DNA from: an uncultured Eubacteriaceae bacterium
GTDB lineage: Bacteria > Bacillota > Clostridia > Eubacteriales > Eubacteriaceae
NCBI GenBank assembly: GCA_945867155.1
Contig: CAMBHL010000005.1
Span: forward strand, 99,486-163,485
Length of the DNA: 64,000 nt
Reading direction: 5' to 3'
Part shown: positions 1 to 6,960 of the stretch, in pieces
How the letters are laid out: each line of letters starts with the position of its first letter
Numbering within the stretch: position 1 is the stretch's first letter
Made by a program: the position numbers and the translations under genes
Notes under the pieces: model-generated
Told to the model about the DNA's origin: nothing
What the model saw: the letters and a program-made list of their open reading frames with translations, nothing else
Databases searched by the model: none

Positions 1-1197
1 GATTTCGGGCCGGCGGAGCTCGTGAACACCACGCTGATCTTAAAAGACCCGGCATTGGGCAAAAGGCTCGGCCCGGTGCTCACCGCCCCCGGGCCGGTGC
101 GGGACGCCTTTTCCAGGGTGGGGATCACCGCCGTGAGCGCCGGAGGGGAAACCACGGGGCTGTCCCCTTATCCGGACGATCCCGTCGATGCCGAACTCAA
201 GGCCGCCTACCTCGACAACCGGTACGAAGATTTAAGGGCAGGACTTGAAGACGCCTCCCCGGCGGCGAAAATCGCGTGGGGGTGGCTTTTAGGTGAAGAC
301 GTATCGGGCGCCGTCGCCAAAGAGCGGGCCGAATTAGATCCCGGCGACGCCGCGGCCTTCATCCTTCACGCCCTCCGGGCGTGTCTTGCCGGGTGTCCCG
401 ACCCGCCGGGCACGACTTTGTCCCAGATCCTCACTGCCGGGAGCCTCGAAGGCCAGCCGGGCACGGGGTTCGTCCGGGCGCTGTTCACCCACGCCCCGGA
501 AGCCATGGGGATGCTCCGGGACCGGGACCGCCTCGAAGACGTCCTCCGGGACCCCGCGCCCCCGAAAAACCAGGGAGCGGTGGCCGCCCACGTCGCCGGC
601 CGGCTGTTTGCGAGAGCCCGGAGCGCCTATTTCTTCATTTTGGACAACCACCTGCCCTTCCCGATGCACAGCGCCGAGGCCTATTTCAAGTACGCGATTC
701 AGGGGCTCCTCTGCCTGTCGGCGTCCCCCTACAAGCGGCCGTGGGACGCCGTCGACTTAGACCTCGCGTCCAAAGGGGCGCGCCCCCGGGAACTGGCCCG
801 GTGGCTCGTGCGCTACGCCCCCGGGGAACTCGTCCTGACGGACCCGGACCGGGGCGCCGCCTTGTACGCAAACCGCCTGGCCGCCCAGCGGGCTTTCCCG
901 AATCTGTCCTTCGCGCCCCTGGAAAGCCTCGGGATGATTCTGGCCCGGACGGACCTGCCGAAGCCCCTGCGGGCAAAGCTCCGGGACGAGGGCCTTACCA
1001 CCTGCCTCGCCGCCCTGACCCGCTCGCCGGACCGGGCAGGAGAAATCTTCGGCGCGGCCAAGCCCCTGTTCGCGTCCAAGGCGCCGGTGCCCGACGGCCG
1101 GAAATGGCACAATTTGCTGACTCAGCCTGCCTTCCGCCGTCTGCACCTGCCCGGAGCGTCCCGGATCGCCGCCCGCCTCGAACAAGAGTTCAAATAG
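1..1197 (+). CDS. Unrecognised protein, 5' end outside window
   Basis: The reading frame is open from base 1 with no stop, so the gene very probably begins upstream; a GTG at 22 is only the first possible internal start and has no convincing ribosome-binding site. At least 398 residues are visible. The protein is soluble-looking, Ala/Leu/Arg/Pro-rich, with no membrane segment and no catalytic motif that I recognise. A helical repeat or scaffold-type fold is possible but unproven. It ends in a charged helix (ARLEQEF). It is followed by an independent promoter/terminator unit, so it probably ends its own operon. Codon use is very GC-rich, like the neighbouring SDR gene. No function is proposed. 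Confidence 0.7.
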   Translation, partial: DFGPAELVNTTLILKDPALGKRLGPVLTAPGPVRDAFSRVGITAVSAGGETTGLSPYPDDPVDAELKAAYLDNRYEDLRAGLEDASPAAKIAWGWLLGEDVSGAVAKERAELDPGDAAAFILHALRACLAGCPDPPGTTLSQILTAGSLEGQPGTGFVRALFTHAPEAMGMLRDRDRLEDVLRDPAPPKNQGAVAAHVAGRLFARARSAYFFILDNHLPFPMHSAEAYFKYAIQGLLCLSASPYKRPWDAVDLDLASKGARPRELARWLVRYAPGELVLTDPDRGAALYANRLAAQRAFPNLSFAPLESLGMILARTDLPKPLRAKLRDEGLTTCLAALTRSPDRAGEIFGAAKPLFASKAPVPDGRKWHNLLTQPAFRRLHLPGASRIAARLEQEFK

Positions 1198-1250
1198 GCT
1201 TAACATCGGCTTAAAAATAGAATCTGGATTTTACAAATTTTAATTTGGTC

Positions 1251-1279
1251 TTGCCTTTGGAATGAAAACGGTTTATAAT
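1251..1279 (+). promoter_or_regulatory. Sigma-A-type promoter of candidate small RNA
   Basis: TTGCCT at 1251-1256, a 17-base spacer and a perfect TATAAT at 1274-1279. No protein-coding gene follows on this strand before a strong terminator at 1391-1429, so the promoter appears to drive a short untranslated transcript. Confidence 0.6.
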
Positions 1280-1286
1280 TAAAATC

Positions 1287-1429
1287 ATAGAAGTATCCTC
1301 TCCGGAAGGATGCTTTCATCATAGATCTGCCCCCGCCCGCCGATTCGGCGGGGGCGTATCTATTACCAAGTCATTTGGCCTCTATTTAGGAAAAACACCC
1401 CTGTTGTTGGAGCAGGGGTGTTTTTTCTT
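1287..1429 (+). ncRNA. Candidate small structured RNA (about 140 nt)
   Basis: The segment lies between a good promoter and an intrinsic terminator and has no credible ORF. It can fold into successive hairpins. One is GUAUCC/GGAUGC near 1292-1312. The second is a long arm of ATAGAT/ATCTAT enclosing GCCCCCGCC/GGCGGGGGC at about 1323-1367. A third is a small CCAA/TTGG hairpin near 1371-1379, and the terminator closes the 3' end. I do not recognise a known family; the short CCGGAAGGA stretch resembles part of SRP RNA but the surrounding fold does not fit. It converges on the endolysin operon and could act in trans or affect that operon's 3' end. Confidence 0.45.
1391..1429. terminator. Bidirectional intrinsic terminator
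   Basis: Stem ACACCCCTG (1395-1403) pairs with CAGGGGTGT (1413-1421), followed by T6 on the plus strand and flanked by A5 on the left, which is a U run on the minus strand. It can end both the candidate small RNA and the converging endolysin operon. Confidence 0.75.
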
Positions 1430-1527
1430 ATGAACAAACAAGGTTTTATGAATTTTGATACACAAAGGACAGGGAATCCGGTCAGAAAAAGAAAGAAAGA
1501 AACATACCGAAATCCCCTTTTTTGGAT

Positions 1528-2421
1528 TTACGGCCGTCCATGGGTGAGCAGGGCCCACCAGGTCTGCCGGCCGACGATGCCGTCGACGGCCAGGTTTTTG
1601 ACGCCCTGGAAATGCCGGACGGCGGCTTCGGTTTTGTCCCCGAAGAAACCGTCGGGGGCGGCCCCGACCCGGGACTGGACCAGGCGGGTGATCCGGCCCC
1701 GGCTTCTCCGGGTGAGCATCGGGCACCAGGCGAGGGTCTTCGGCCCGGGAATGCCGTCGACCGCGAGCCCGGCTTTGTACTGGATGTTGAGCTCCTTCTG
1801 GAGGGCGACGACCCACGGGTCGTGCACCCCGGCGCTGGCTTCGGGCAGGGTCCACGCGTTGAGACTGCCCTGGGCGGCGTAGCGCTTCCACGTGTAGGGC
1901 TCGCCGAAAAACACGTCATAGTCCAGGTCTCTTGCGGAATACTGCCACATGGCGCAGATGGGCCAGCCGATGTGAGCCGGCCCCCGGGACGAGTATTTCG
2001 CGACCCACAGGCCGAAGTTCTGCTTCGCGATTTTCGCGTACTGGGCGGTGCGGCTGTCGGAGCAGTAGAACAGCGGGCGCACCCCGGTTTCCATGTAGAC
2101 GTAGTTCAGCCATTTTAAGGCCGTGTCCGGGCCGTAGCGCAGGGCCTTGCCCTCCCAGTCCAGGGCGTACACCGCATGACCGGCGTGGCGCCCCACGAGG
2201 TCTAGGAAAAACTTCGCCTCGTCGATCATGGCGTTGTTTTCCGGGTGGGCGTAGTGGTAGAAGCCGAACAGGCGGTCTTCGCCGTGCACCCCGTTGTAGT
2301 GGATGTCGAGCATCTTGTCCTTGAGGGTGCGCCCTTCGGAGGCTTTGATCATGTAGAAGGACCACAAGTTGTAGTCCACGTGGGTCTGATAAGATGAAAT
2401 GTCGACGCCGTATAAGGCCAT
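1528..2421 (-). CDS. GH25 endolysin (muramidase) with peptidoglycan-binding repeats
   Basis: A 297-residue phage-type lysozyme that should cut the MurNAc-GlcNAc bond of peptidoglycan. Residues 1 to about 185 form a glycoside hydrolase 25 domain: N-terminal GVDISSYQ carries the first catalytic Asp and ALDWEGK the Asp/Glu pair. Residues from about 200 to 295 hold two peptidoglycan-binding-1 type repeats (VVALQKELN...VDGIPGPKT and RLVQSRVG...VDGIVGRQT). No signal peptide is present, so export would depend on the holin encoded just upstream in the same operon. It is the last gene of the cassette before a shared terminator. Length and architecture are normal for Gram-positive phage endolysins. Confidence 0.92.
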   Translation of the reverse strand: MALYGVDISSYQTHVDYNLWSFYMIKASEGRTLKDKMLDIHYNGVHGEDRLFGFYHYAHPENNAMIDEAKFFLDLVGRHAGHAVYALDWEGKALRYGPDTALKWLNYVYMETGVRPLFYCSDSRTAQYAKIAKQNFGLWVAKYSSRGPAHIGWPICAMWQYSARDLDYDVFFGEPYTWKRYAAQGSLNAWTLPEASAGVHDPWVVALQKELNIQYKAGLAVDGIPGPKTLAWCPMLTRRSRGRITRLVQSRVGAAPDGFFGDKTEAAVRHFQGVKNLAVDGIVGRQTWWALLTHGRP

Positions 2422-2443
2422 GATGTCGCTCCTTTCAATTAGA

Positions 2444-2662
2444 TTAATAAGATGAATGATGCTGATTTTCCTGATCCTCCGACAGTTCCGGCAGCCCCGA
2501 CACCGCGCCGAGGAGGGCTAAAAGCGCGGCGAGGGCGGCCTGGGACAGGGCGTCGGCCCACGGGGCGTTGGTCAGGGTCGTGCCCACGGCGAGGGCGGCC
2601 GCGAAGGTCTGGATGAAGGTGCGCAGGGCGCGGAGCCCCGCGGCTTTGAGCCACGCCCTCAC
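2444..2662 (-). CDS. Phage holin, r1t-like
   Basis: A 72-residue protein beginning at a GTG, chosen because GGGAG lies 6 bases upstream and because the upstream part of the open frame reads as Pro/Arg-rich noise. The start VRAWLKAAGLRALRTFIQT followed by a hydrophobic Ala/Leu-rich stretch, a short turn (TNAPWAD), a second hydrophobic segment (ALAALLALLGAVSG) and a charged tail matches the pattern of r1t-family holins. It should form lesions in the cytoplasmic membrane and release the GH25 endolysin encoded immediately downstream. The start lies one base after the stop of a 32-residue hydrophobic ORF, implying translational coupling. Confidence 0.8.
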   Translation of the reverse strand: MRAWLKAAGLRALRTFIQTFAAALAVGTTLTNAPWADALSQAALAALLALLGAVSGLPELSEDQENQHHSSY

Positions 2663-2663
2663 A

Positions 2664-2762
2664 TCATCTCCCGCGGTTCTGGGGAAAGCCCGCTTTGGAC
2701 AGGGCGGTGAGGGCGGCAAGGGCGGCGGAGAGCACCGCCGCCCGGATTAAGACGGGGATCAT
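2664..2762 (-). CDS. Tiny hydrophobic ORF (32 aa) coupled to DUF2922 and holin
   Basis: Starts at an ATG that overlaps the DUF2922 stop as ATGA and stops one base before the holin GTG, so it is embedded in a coupled chain. The peptide has a hydrophobic helix of about 18 residues (PVLIRAAVLSAALAALTAL) and a basic tail ending KAGFPQNRGR. Related cassettes often carry a small YvrJ-type membrane peptide in this place; the GFP tripeptide is reminiscent but too little to assign. It could be an antiholin-like or leader peptide. No strong Shine-Dalgarno is visible, which fits coupling. Confidence 0.45.
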   Translation of the reverse strand: MIPVLIRAAVLSAALAALTALSKAGFPQNRGR

Positions 2763-2983
2763 GCCAGGTTAACGTCGGTCTTTTCGGTGGTGACCCGCTG
2801 GGCGGAGGCCACCCCGGTGACCGCGTCGGCGCCGATGCCCAGCGCCCCGGCTTTCACCATCGCGTCAAGGCTTGCCTTGATGTCGCTGTCGAGGAGCGCG
2901 TTCTTGAAGTCGCCGATGGTGAGGGTCATGACGTCCCCGGACGCCAGATTGAATTTCACTGTAAGTTCTTGAGTTGTTGCCAT
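2759..2983 (-). CDS. DUF2922 family protein
   Basis: A 74-residue protein beginning MATTQELTVKFNLASGD, with the beta-strand-rich pattern of DUF2922: a strand, a glycine turn, a TLTI strand, a Lys-containing helix, and a C-terminal strand ending in VNLA. The function of the family is unknown; members commonly sit beside DUF1659, a small membrane peptide, holin and endolysin genes in Firmicutes. It has a good upstream purine-rich site (AAGGAGAAAA) and its stop overlaps the start of the next tiny ORF. The paralogous DUF1659 gene lies directly upstream in the operon. Confidence 0.8.
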   Translation of the reverse strand: MATTQELTVKFNLASGDVMTLTIGDFKNALLDSDIKASLDAMVKAGALGIGADAVTGVASAQRVTTEKTDVNLA

Positions 2984-3048
2984 AATTTTTTCTCCTTATG
3001 ATTTTTTAAATACGCGTTAGCCAAAAAGGTTTGCCATTTTCTGTCTCA

Positions 3049-3270
3049 TCAGCCGTTGATGAGTTCTTCCGAGGTGACGACGTAGGCGGATTCCATGGTC
3101 ATGGTCGTCAGCGCGTCGTAGGCGTCGGCGACGGCCAGAATCGCGGCCGGTGATGCGGCGGTGAGGATTTTCGAGACGTCGCGGTTGACGTTCTTCGTCT
3201 TGCCGTCGTCCATGTCCTTCACGTTGCGCATTCTAAGCGTCTGTCCGGTTAATTTTTTTGTTACAGCCAT
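3049..3270 (-). CDS. DUF1659 family protein
   Basis: A 73-residue protein (MAVTKKLTGQTLRMRN...) with the DUF1659 pattern: a basic N-terminal strand, a conserved asparagine/arginine region (KNVNRDVSKI), and a helix (AILAVADAYDALTTMT) before a final strand. Function unknown. It follows the sigma factor gene after a gap of about 120 bases that contains an AT-rich stretch (ATTATATAAG) and could hold a separate promoter, perhaps one read by the sigma factor itself, though no consensus can be named. A ribosome-binding site (AAGGAGTACAAATT) precedes the ATG. Confidence 0.8.
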   Translation of the reverse strand: MAVTKKLTGQTLRMRNVKDMDDGKTKNVNRDVSKILTAASPAAILAVADAYDALTTMTMESAYVVTSEELING

Positions 3271-3393
3271 AATTTGTACTCCTTATCCTTATGATTTAAA
3301 TTCGTGTAAGACCGAAAGCTTTTGTCTGTTCGGGACCCGTGTGGTTCAGACGCTTATATAATGCTCAAAATCTGAAAAAAGGGTGACAGTTTT

Positions 3394-3972
3394 CTACAAC
3401 TTTTTCAAAATTAATTTTTCTTTAAGTTTTTTGATGCCCCGCTTTTGGAGGGTTCTTACGGTTTCGATATCGCTGCCCCGCTTTTTCGCAATCGCTTTGA
3501 GGGGCTGCCCTTCGAGATAAAAGGCACGCATGATCTCCTGCTGAGCCGGCGACAAATGCCGCATCGCCTTGTATACCCGCTGTATGCGCTGTTGATGATA
3601 CGCTTTACTTTCTGTATCGGCTGTACCCGGATGCACTTCATCAGCCGTATCAAAATATTCGGCTTCGGGGCCGCGGCAGCGCCAGCGCTTTTTCGCCTGC
3701 TTCATCATGACCCCTTTGAGATAAACGGGAAAATACACCCCTTTTTCAGGCTCGAAGGCTTTGACGGCTTTAATTAAATCTAAGTTGAAGTCCGACACGG
3801 CGTCCTCAAAATCGGGAAAGGGCCCGGCGGTCTTGTAGATCAGGGGCTTGAAGGCGAGGATCAGGGTCTTCATCGCGGTCTTGTCCCCGGCCTTGGCCTT
3901 TGCGACGAGGCGGGCCGTTGCATCATAGGCGTTGTCGTTGATCGGCTTCTTCATCTTATCCATCTTATCCAT
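3394..3972 (-). CDS. Sigma-70-family RNA polymerase sigma factor, phage/toxin-cassette type
   Basis: A 192-residue protein with an N-terminal region-2-like helical part (ATARLVAKAKAGDKTAMKTLILAFKPL, then FEDAVSDFNLDLIKAVKAF) and a C-terminal region-4 helix-turn-helix (LSPAQQEIMRAFYLEGQPLKAIAKKR...VRTLQKRGIKKLKEKL). Size and layout resemble small sigma factors that control lysis or toxin genes (UviA/TcdR-like group), which is family knowledge rather than something seen here. Three in-frame ATGs lie in a repeated ATGGATAAG context at the start, so the exact start is uncertain. The first overlaps the stop of the upstream DUF4373 gene by 8 bases. It probably activates transcription of the downstream DUF1659-to-endolysin genes. 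Confidence 0.8.
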   Translation of the reverse strand: MDKMDKMKKPINDNAYDATARLVAKAKAGDKTAMKTLILAFKPLIYKTAGPFPDFEDAVSDFNLDLIKAVKAFEPEKGVYFPVYLKGVMMKQAKKRWRCRGPEAEYFDTADEVHPGTADTESKAYHQQRIQRVYKAMRHLSPAQQEIMRAFYLEGQPLKAIAKKRGSDIETVRTLQKRGIKKLKEKLILKKL

Positions 3973-4591
3973 GGCAGGCCGCCTTTCCCTCCATCTCCTC
4001 GGCGAGGGCCATGAGGCTGTTGGTGTCGGCTTCGGCGATGGCGTCGATCATCGCGGCCCTTTTGTTAAAGTCTTTGGGGTCTGCCGGCTCCGCCGGCCCG
4101 GGCGTCCTCCGGCGCCCCCATGCTGCGCGGTACTTTGGTTTGCTCTGCTTTGCATTACTTTCCTTTGCTTTACTTTGTTCCAAATTGCCGGCATTTTTTA
4201 AGATTTTGTCGGCATCCACGAGCAGATAGTCGGCATTGGTCTCCACGGCCTTCCGGCGGCGGACGATCTCGAAGTACCGGCGCTGAATCCCCGCGCTGGT
4301 CAGGATGTGGTATTTTTCGTAGCACCCGGGATCAAAAAGGCCCCGGCGCACGGCGCATTCGGCGATCGCCGCGACCCGCTTCTCCGGCAGGCCGATGTGC
4401 CCGGCGAACAGCAGGCGCGCGTCGTCCCCGAAGGGGCAGTAGTAGCCGTACAGGCCGTAGATGCGCTGGAGCAGGCGCACGAACACGTAGAGCCCGTCGG
4501 CGCCGAACTCGGCGATGAGCAGCTCCAGGTTGTCGTCAAAGGCGACGTCCACGGGGAAATAGTCCACCCCGGCTTTGCTGAATCTTGTCAT
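3965..4591 (-). CDS. DUF4373 / Lin1244-Lin1753-type phage replication protein
   Basis: A 208-residue protein whose first 90 residues (VDYFPVDVAFDDNLELLIAEFGADGLYVFVRLLQRIYG) match the N-terminal domain of Lin1244/Lin1753-type phage proteins, a winged-helix-like module of replication initiators. Residues from about 125 on are low-complexity Lys/Ala/Pro-rich linker and a short acidic helix (MIDAIAEADTNSLMALAEEMEG), and the DnaD-like C-terminal domain of full initiators is not evident. It is the first gene of the cassette, directly behind repeat-rich upstream DNA, so it may bind there. Start ATG has an AAAGGAG site 8 bases upstream. Confidence 0.75.
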   Translation of the reverse strand: MTRFSKAGVDYFPVDVAFDDNLELLIAEFGADGLYVFVRLLQRIYGLYGYYCPFGDDARLLFAGHIGLPEKRVAAIAECAVRRGLFDPGCYEKYHILTSAGIQRRYFEIVRRRKAVETNADYLLVDADKILKNAGNLEQSKAKESNAKQSKPKYRAAWGRRRTPGPAEPADPKDFNKRAAMIDAIAEADTNSLMALAEEMEGKAACHG

Positions 4592-4820
4592 GAGAAACTC
4601 CTTTCTAGTGCAGTTTCTTTAAATTCTGCATATTTTCTGTATAATTATAGATTTCACTTCACGCGAACTTCACCCGCCCCCGCGAAAAAAAAGCGCAGGG
4701 AGTCGTGAAGCTCAACTTACCGTTTTGCTTTCGTCTCTCACACGTCTGCCTTAAGGATAGCACGGGATCGGTGCCGTGTCAATATTAAATTTCATGATGA
4801 TTTCATCTTTGCTTCACGTT
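4592..4820 (-). promoter_or_regulatory. Promoter, operator-like dyad and short repeats before the lysis/sigma cassette
   Basis: On the minus strand TTGACA (4782-4777) and TATCCT (4759-4754) are 17 bases apart. A dyad CACGG-N8-CCGTG at 4761-4778 covers the spacer and part of the -35, a good place for a repressor. A second, weaker -10 (TATAAT, 4649-4644) lies nearer the gene. Short GTGAAG/TTCAC repeats occur in several copies (4652-4675, around 4702-4708, and 4812-4817). They could be binding sites for the sigma factor, the DUF4373 protein or another regulator. No gene lies in this segment. Confidence 0.5.
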
Positions 4821-4837
4821 TCTGGATCAAATTCGCA

Positions 4838-4860
4838 AAATAAAAAGCCCCGAAGGGCTT
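4838..4860 (-). terminator. Terminator of the SDR gene
   Basis: On the minus strand AAGCCC-TTCG-GGGCTT is followed by TTTATTTTG, placed just after the stop of the SDR gene. It separates that gene from the lysis cassette. Confidence 0.7.
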
Positions 4861-4867
4861 AAAACTT

Positions 4868-5809
4868 TTATAACCGTCTGAGCAGTTCCCAGAACGCGAT
4901 CAGCACTTCCCGGGGGATGAGCTTCGAGAAGAAGCGGTGAATGGTGCAGAAGGCCCCGGGGGTGGACACGGCGAAGCCCCGGCGGGAGGTGGCGAGGGCC
5001 CGGCGGGCAACGGATATGGATTTCGCACCCCCGGCGAAGTTTTTTATCTCTGGCTTTTCGCCGGCGTTTTCTGCGGCCTTGGCGATGGGGATGAACTCGG
5101 TGTCGGCCATCCAGTACGGGCAGACGGCGGTGACGGCGATGCCCCGCGGGAGCAGTTCTGTCCTGAGGGCTCTCGAATAGTGATAGAGCATGACTTTCGA
5201 CGCGGCGTACACGGCGAAGTGCGGCAGGGGCTGGAAGGCGGCGGTGGAGCAGATTTCTAAGATCCGGCTCCCCTTGTCCATAAAGGGCAGCACCGCGGCG
5301 GTGGTGTCGACCGCGGCCCGGTCGTTGAGGTCGATCATCGCATCGGCGTCCTTCGGGGCCATGTCCGCGGCGGCGCCGATTTTCCCGAGGCCGGCGCACG
5401 GAATTAAAATCCGGACGCGCACCCCGCTGTTTTCCAACTTATTTTTTAATACGGTATAAGATTCCGGCTTCGTAAGATCCAAAGGCAGCACTTTGGCGGC
5501 CATTCCCTTTGACTCTAATTCTTCGGCCAAAGCGTCGAGGCGTTCTTTCCGGCGGGCGATCAGCCAGATCGCGTCGATCCCCTTTTCTTTCCGCACGATT
5601 TCCCGGGCGAAGGCGGCGCCGAGTCCGCTGGACGCCCCGGTGATCAGGGCGATGTGGGGCGCGTCGTCCCCTTTCTTTCTCTGACTTCTTAAAATTAAAG
5701 CCGTGACGATAATTAATATAAACGCCACGATGCCGAAGCCGACGATCACCCGGCCCGTGAAGCCCACGGCGGTGAAAAAGGCCTGGCGCAGAACAGTGCG
5801 CATCATCAT
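4868..5809 (-). CDS. Short-chain dehydrogenase/reductase with N-terminal membrane anchor
   Basis: A 313-residue SDR. Residues about 10-40 form one hydrophobic membrane segment, so the enzyme is probably anchored with the catalytic domain on the cytoplasmic side. The Rossmann cofactor site TGASSGLG lies near residue 59, and the catalytic YAASK near residue 205 with an upstream Ser in EICSTAAF. The structural NAG motif appears as PCAGLG. The first basic residues after the glycine motif (ARRKER) favour NADP(H). The substrate cannot be read from sequence; related anchored SDRs act on ketones, steroids or lipids. It appears to be a single-gene unit with its own terminator. Start is the first of three ATGs after GAAGGGAAG. 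Confidence 0.85.
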   Translation of the reverse strand: MMMRTVLRQAFFTAVGFTGRVIVGFGIVAFILIIVTALILRSQRKKGDDAPHIALITGASSGLGAAFAREIVRKEKGIDAIWLIARRKERLDALAEELESKGMAAKVLPLDLTKPESYTVLKNKLENSGVRVRILIPCAGLGKIGAAADMAPKDADAMIDLNDRAAVDTTAAVLPFMDKGSRILEICSTAAFQPLPHFAVYAASKVMLYHYSRALRTELLPRGIAVTAVCPYWMADTEFIPIAKAAENAGEKPEIKNFAGGAKSISVARRALATSRRGFAVSTPGAFCTIHRFFSKLIPREVLIAFWELLRRL

Positions 5810-5899
5810 CTTCCCTTCTTTCTTTAATCATAATAGTTTAGCTGTGTTCCCTATTATACGCCAAATTCAGGGCCGATACATGAAATTTTCATCATGTAT

Positions 5900-5928
5900 T
5901 TGAATTTCACGCCCCGCCGTGATACCAT
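5900..5928 (+). promoter_or_regulatory. Promoter of the metal exporter gene, with upstream dyad
   Basis: TTGAAT (5900-5905), 17-base spacer, TACCAT (5923-5928). Immediately upstream lies a symmetric ATGAAA-T-TTTCAT element (about 5879-5891), a plausible regulator site. I see no yybP-ykoY manganese riboswitch here. Confidence 0.45.
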
Positions 5929-5995
5929 AGAGCCCACGCGAAAATATCACACAACTGTTTACAATAAAAAGATTTAAATAGAAAGGCAGGTTTTT

Positions 5996-6865
5996 ATGAC
6001 AGCCATTTTCCTCGACGCGGTGATTGACACCTTAAAGCTCATTCCGTTTCTCTTTGTCACCTATCTGATCATGGAGGCCTTCGAGGCCCGCACCGCCGAC
6101 GACACGTCCCAGATGCTCGCGAAGGTTGGCCCCTTCGGCCCCATCGTCGGCGCCGGGGTCGGCCTCATCCCCCAGTGCGGCTTCTCCGCCGCGGCGTCGA
6201 GCCTGTTCGCCGGAGGGCTGATCTCCCCGGGGACGCTGATCGCCGTGTTTCTGTCCACCTCTGACGAAATGCTGCCGATCTTTTTGTCTGAGCACGTGGC
6301 CCTGTCGACCCTCGGGCGCATCCTCGCCGCCAAGGCCGCCATCGCCGTGATCACCGGGCTTGTCATCGACATGGTGATCAAGCTCCTGAAGCCCAAGGCG
6401 CCGAAGCACATCCACGACCTGTGCGAACACGACCACTGCGGCTGCGAAGAAGACCACGGCGGCGGTTTTCCCGCGATTTGCCGGGCGGCCTTGAAGCACA
6501 CGTTAAACATCACCCTCTTTATTTTCATCATCACCGTGGCCCTGGCCTTTGTAGTCGAAGGGGTCGGCTCCAATGCCATCGCGAACTTTCTCGCGAACCG
6601 GCCGGCCTTCGGGGTGTGCCTGTCGGCCCTCATCGGCCTGATCCCCAACTGCGCCGCGTCGGTGATGCTCACCCAGCTCTACCTGTCCCGGCTCATCACC
6701 GCGGCCCAGATGATCGCGGGGCTTTCAGTTGGCGCCGGGGTCGGCCTTTTGGTGCTGTTTCGCACCAACCGCCCGATGAAGGAAAATATCATCCTGACCC
6801 TCGTCCTTTACGGCGCCGGGGTCGCCTGGGGGCTGCTGTTTGAATTGCTGCATTTGTCATTTTAA
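5996..6865 (+). CDS. Putative manganese/heavy-metal exporter (10-TM ArsP_2-like family)
   Basis: A 289-residue integral membrane protein built as two related halves. Each half carries a repeated signature, GAGVGLIPQCGFSAAAS near residue 53 and GLIPNCAASVMLTQLYL near residue 213, of the kind seen in the family called putative 10-TM heavy-metal exporter or putative manganese transporter. Between the halves is a cytosolic His/Cys/Asp-rich loop (HIHDLCEHDHCGCEEDHGG) that looks like a metal-binding element. It likely exports a divalent metal such as manganese, but specificity is inferred. A RBS (AAAGGCAGG) precedes the ATG, and the gene stands alone between its promoter and a terminator. Confidence 0.8.
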   Translation: MTAIFLDAVIDTLKLIPFLFVTYLIMEAFEARTADDTSQMLAKVGPFGPIVGAGVGLIPQCGFSAAASSLFAGGLISPGTLIAVFLSTSDEMLPIFLSEHVALSTLGRILAAKAAIAVITGLVIDMVIKLLKPKAPKHIHDLCEHDHCGCEEDHGGGFPAICRAALKHTLNITLFIFIITVALAFVVEGVGSNAIANFLANRPAFGVCLSALIGLIPNCAASVMLTQLYLSRLITAAQMIAGLSVGAGVGLLVLFRTNRPMKENIILTLVLYGAGVAWGLLFELLHLSF

Positions 6866-6904
6866 GCCCTGATGCATCCGTCAACGCGCCTCCCCGTTAA
6901 GCGC

Positions 6905-6946
6905 AAAAAACGCCTGGCTGATTTCAGTCAGGCGTCATTTTTTTGT
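6905..6946. terminator. Bidirectional terminator between metal exporter and thrS
   Basis: ACGCCTG...CAGGCGT stem with T7 on the plus side and A6 on the other, placed between two convergent genes. Confidence 0.75.
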
Positions 6947-6960
6947 TTTTACCGTGAAAC

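Noticed and set aside
1287..1320. SRP RNA (because of CCGGAAGGA)
   Set aside because: The conserved asymmetric loop and GNAR tetraloop context are missing; the match is confined to a few bases.
1..4820. A complete or cryptic prophage
   Set aside because: Only lysis, sigma and replication-initiator-type genes are present; no integrase, attachment-site repeat, packaging or structural genes are visible.
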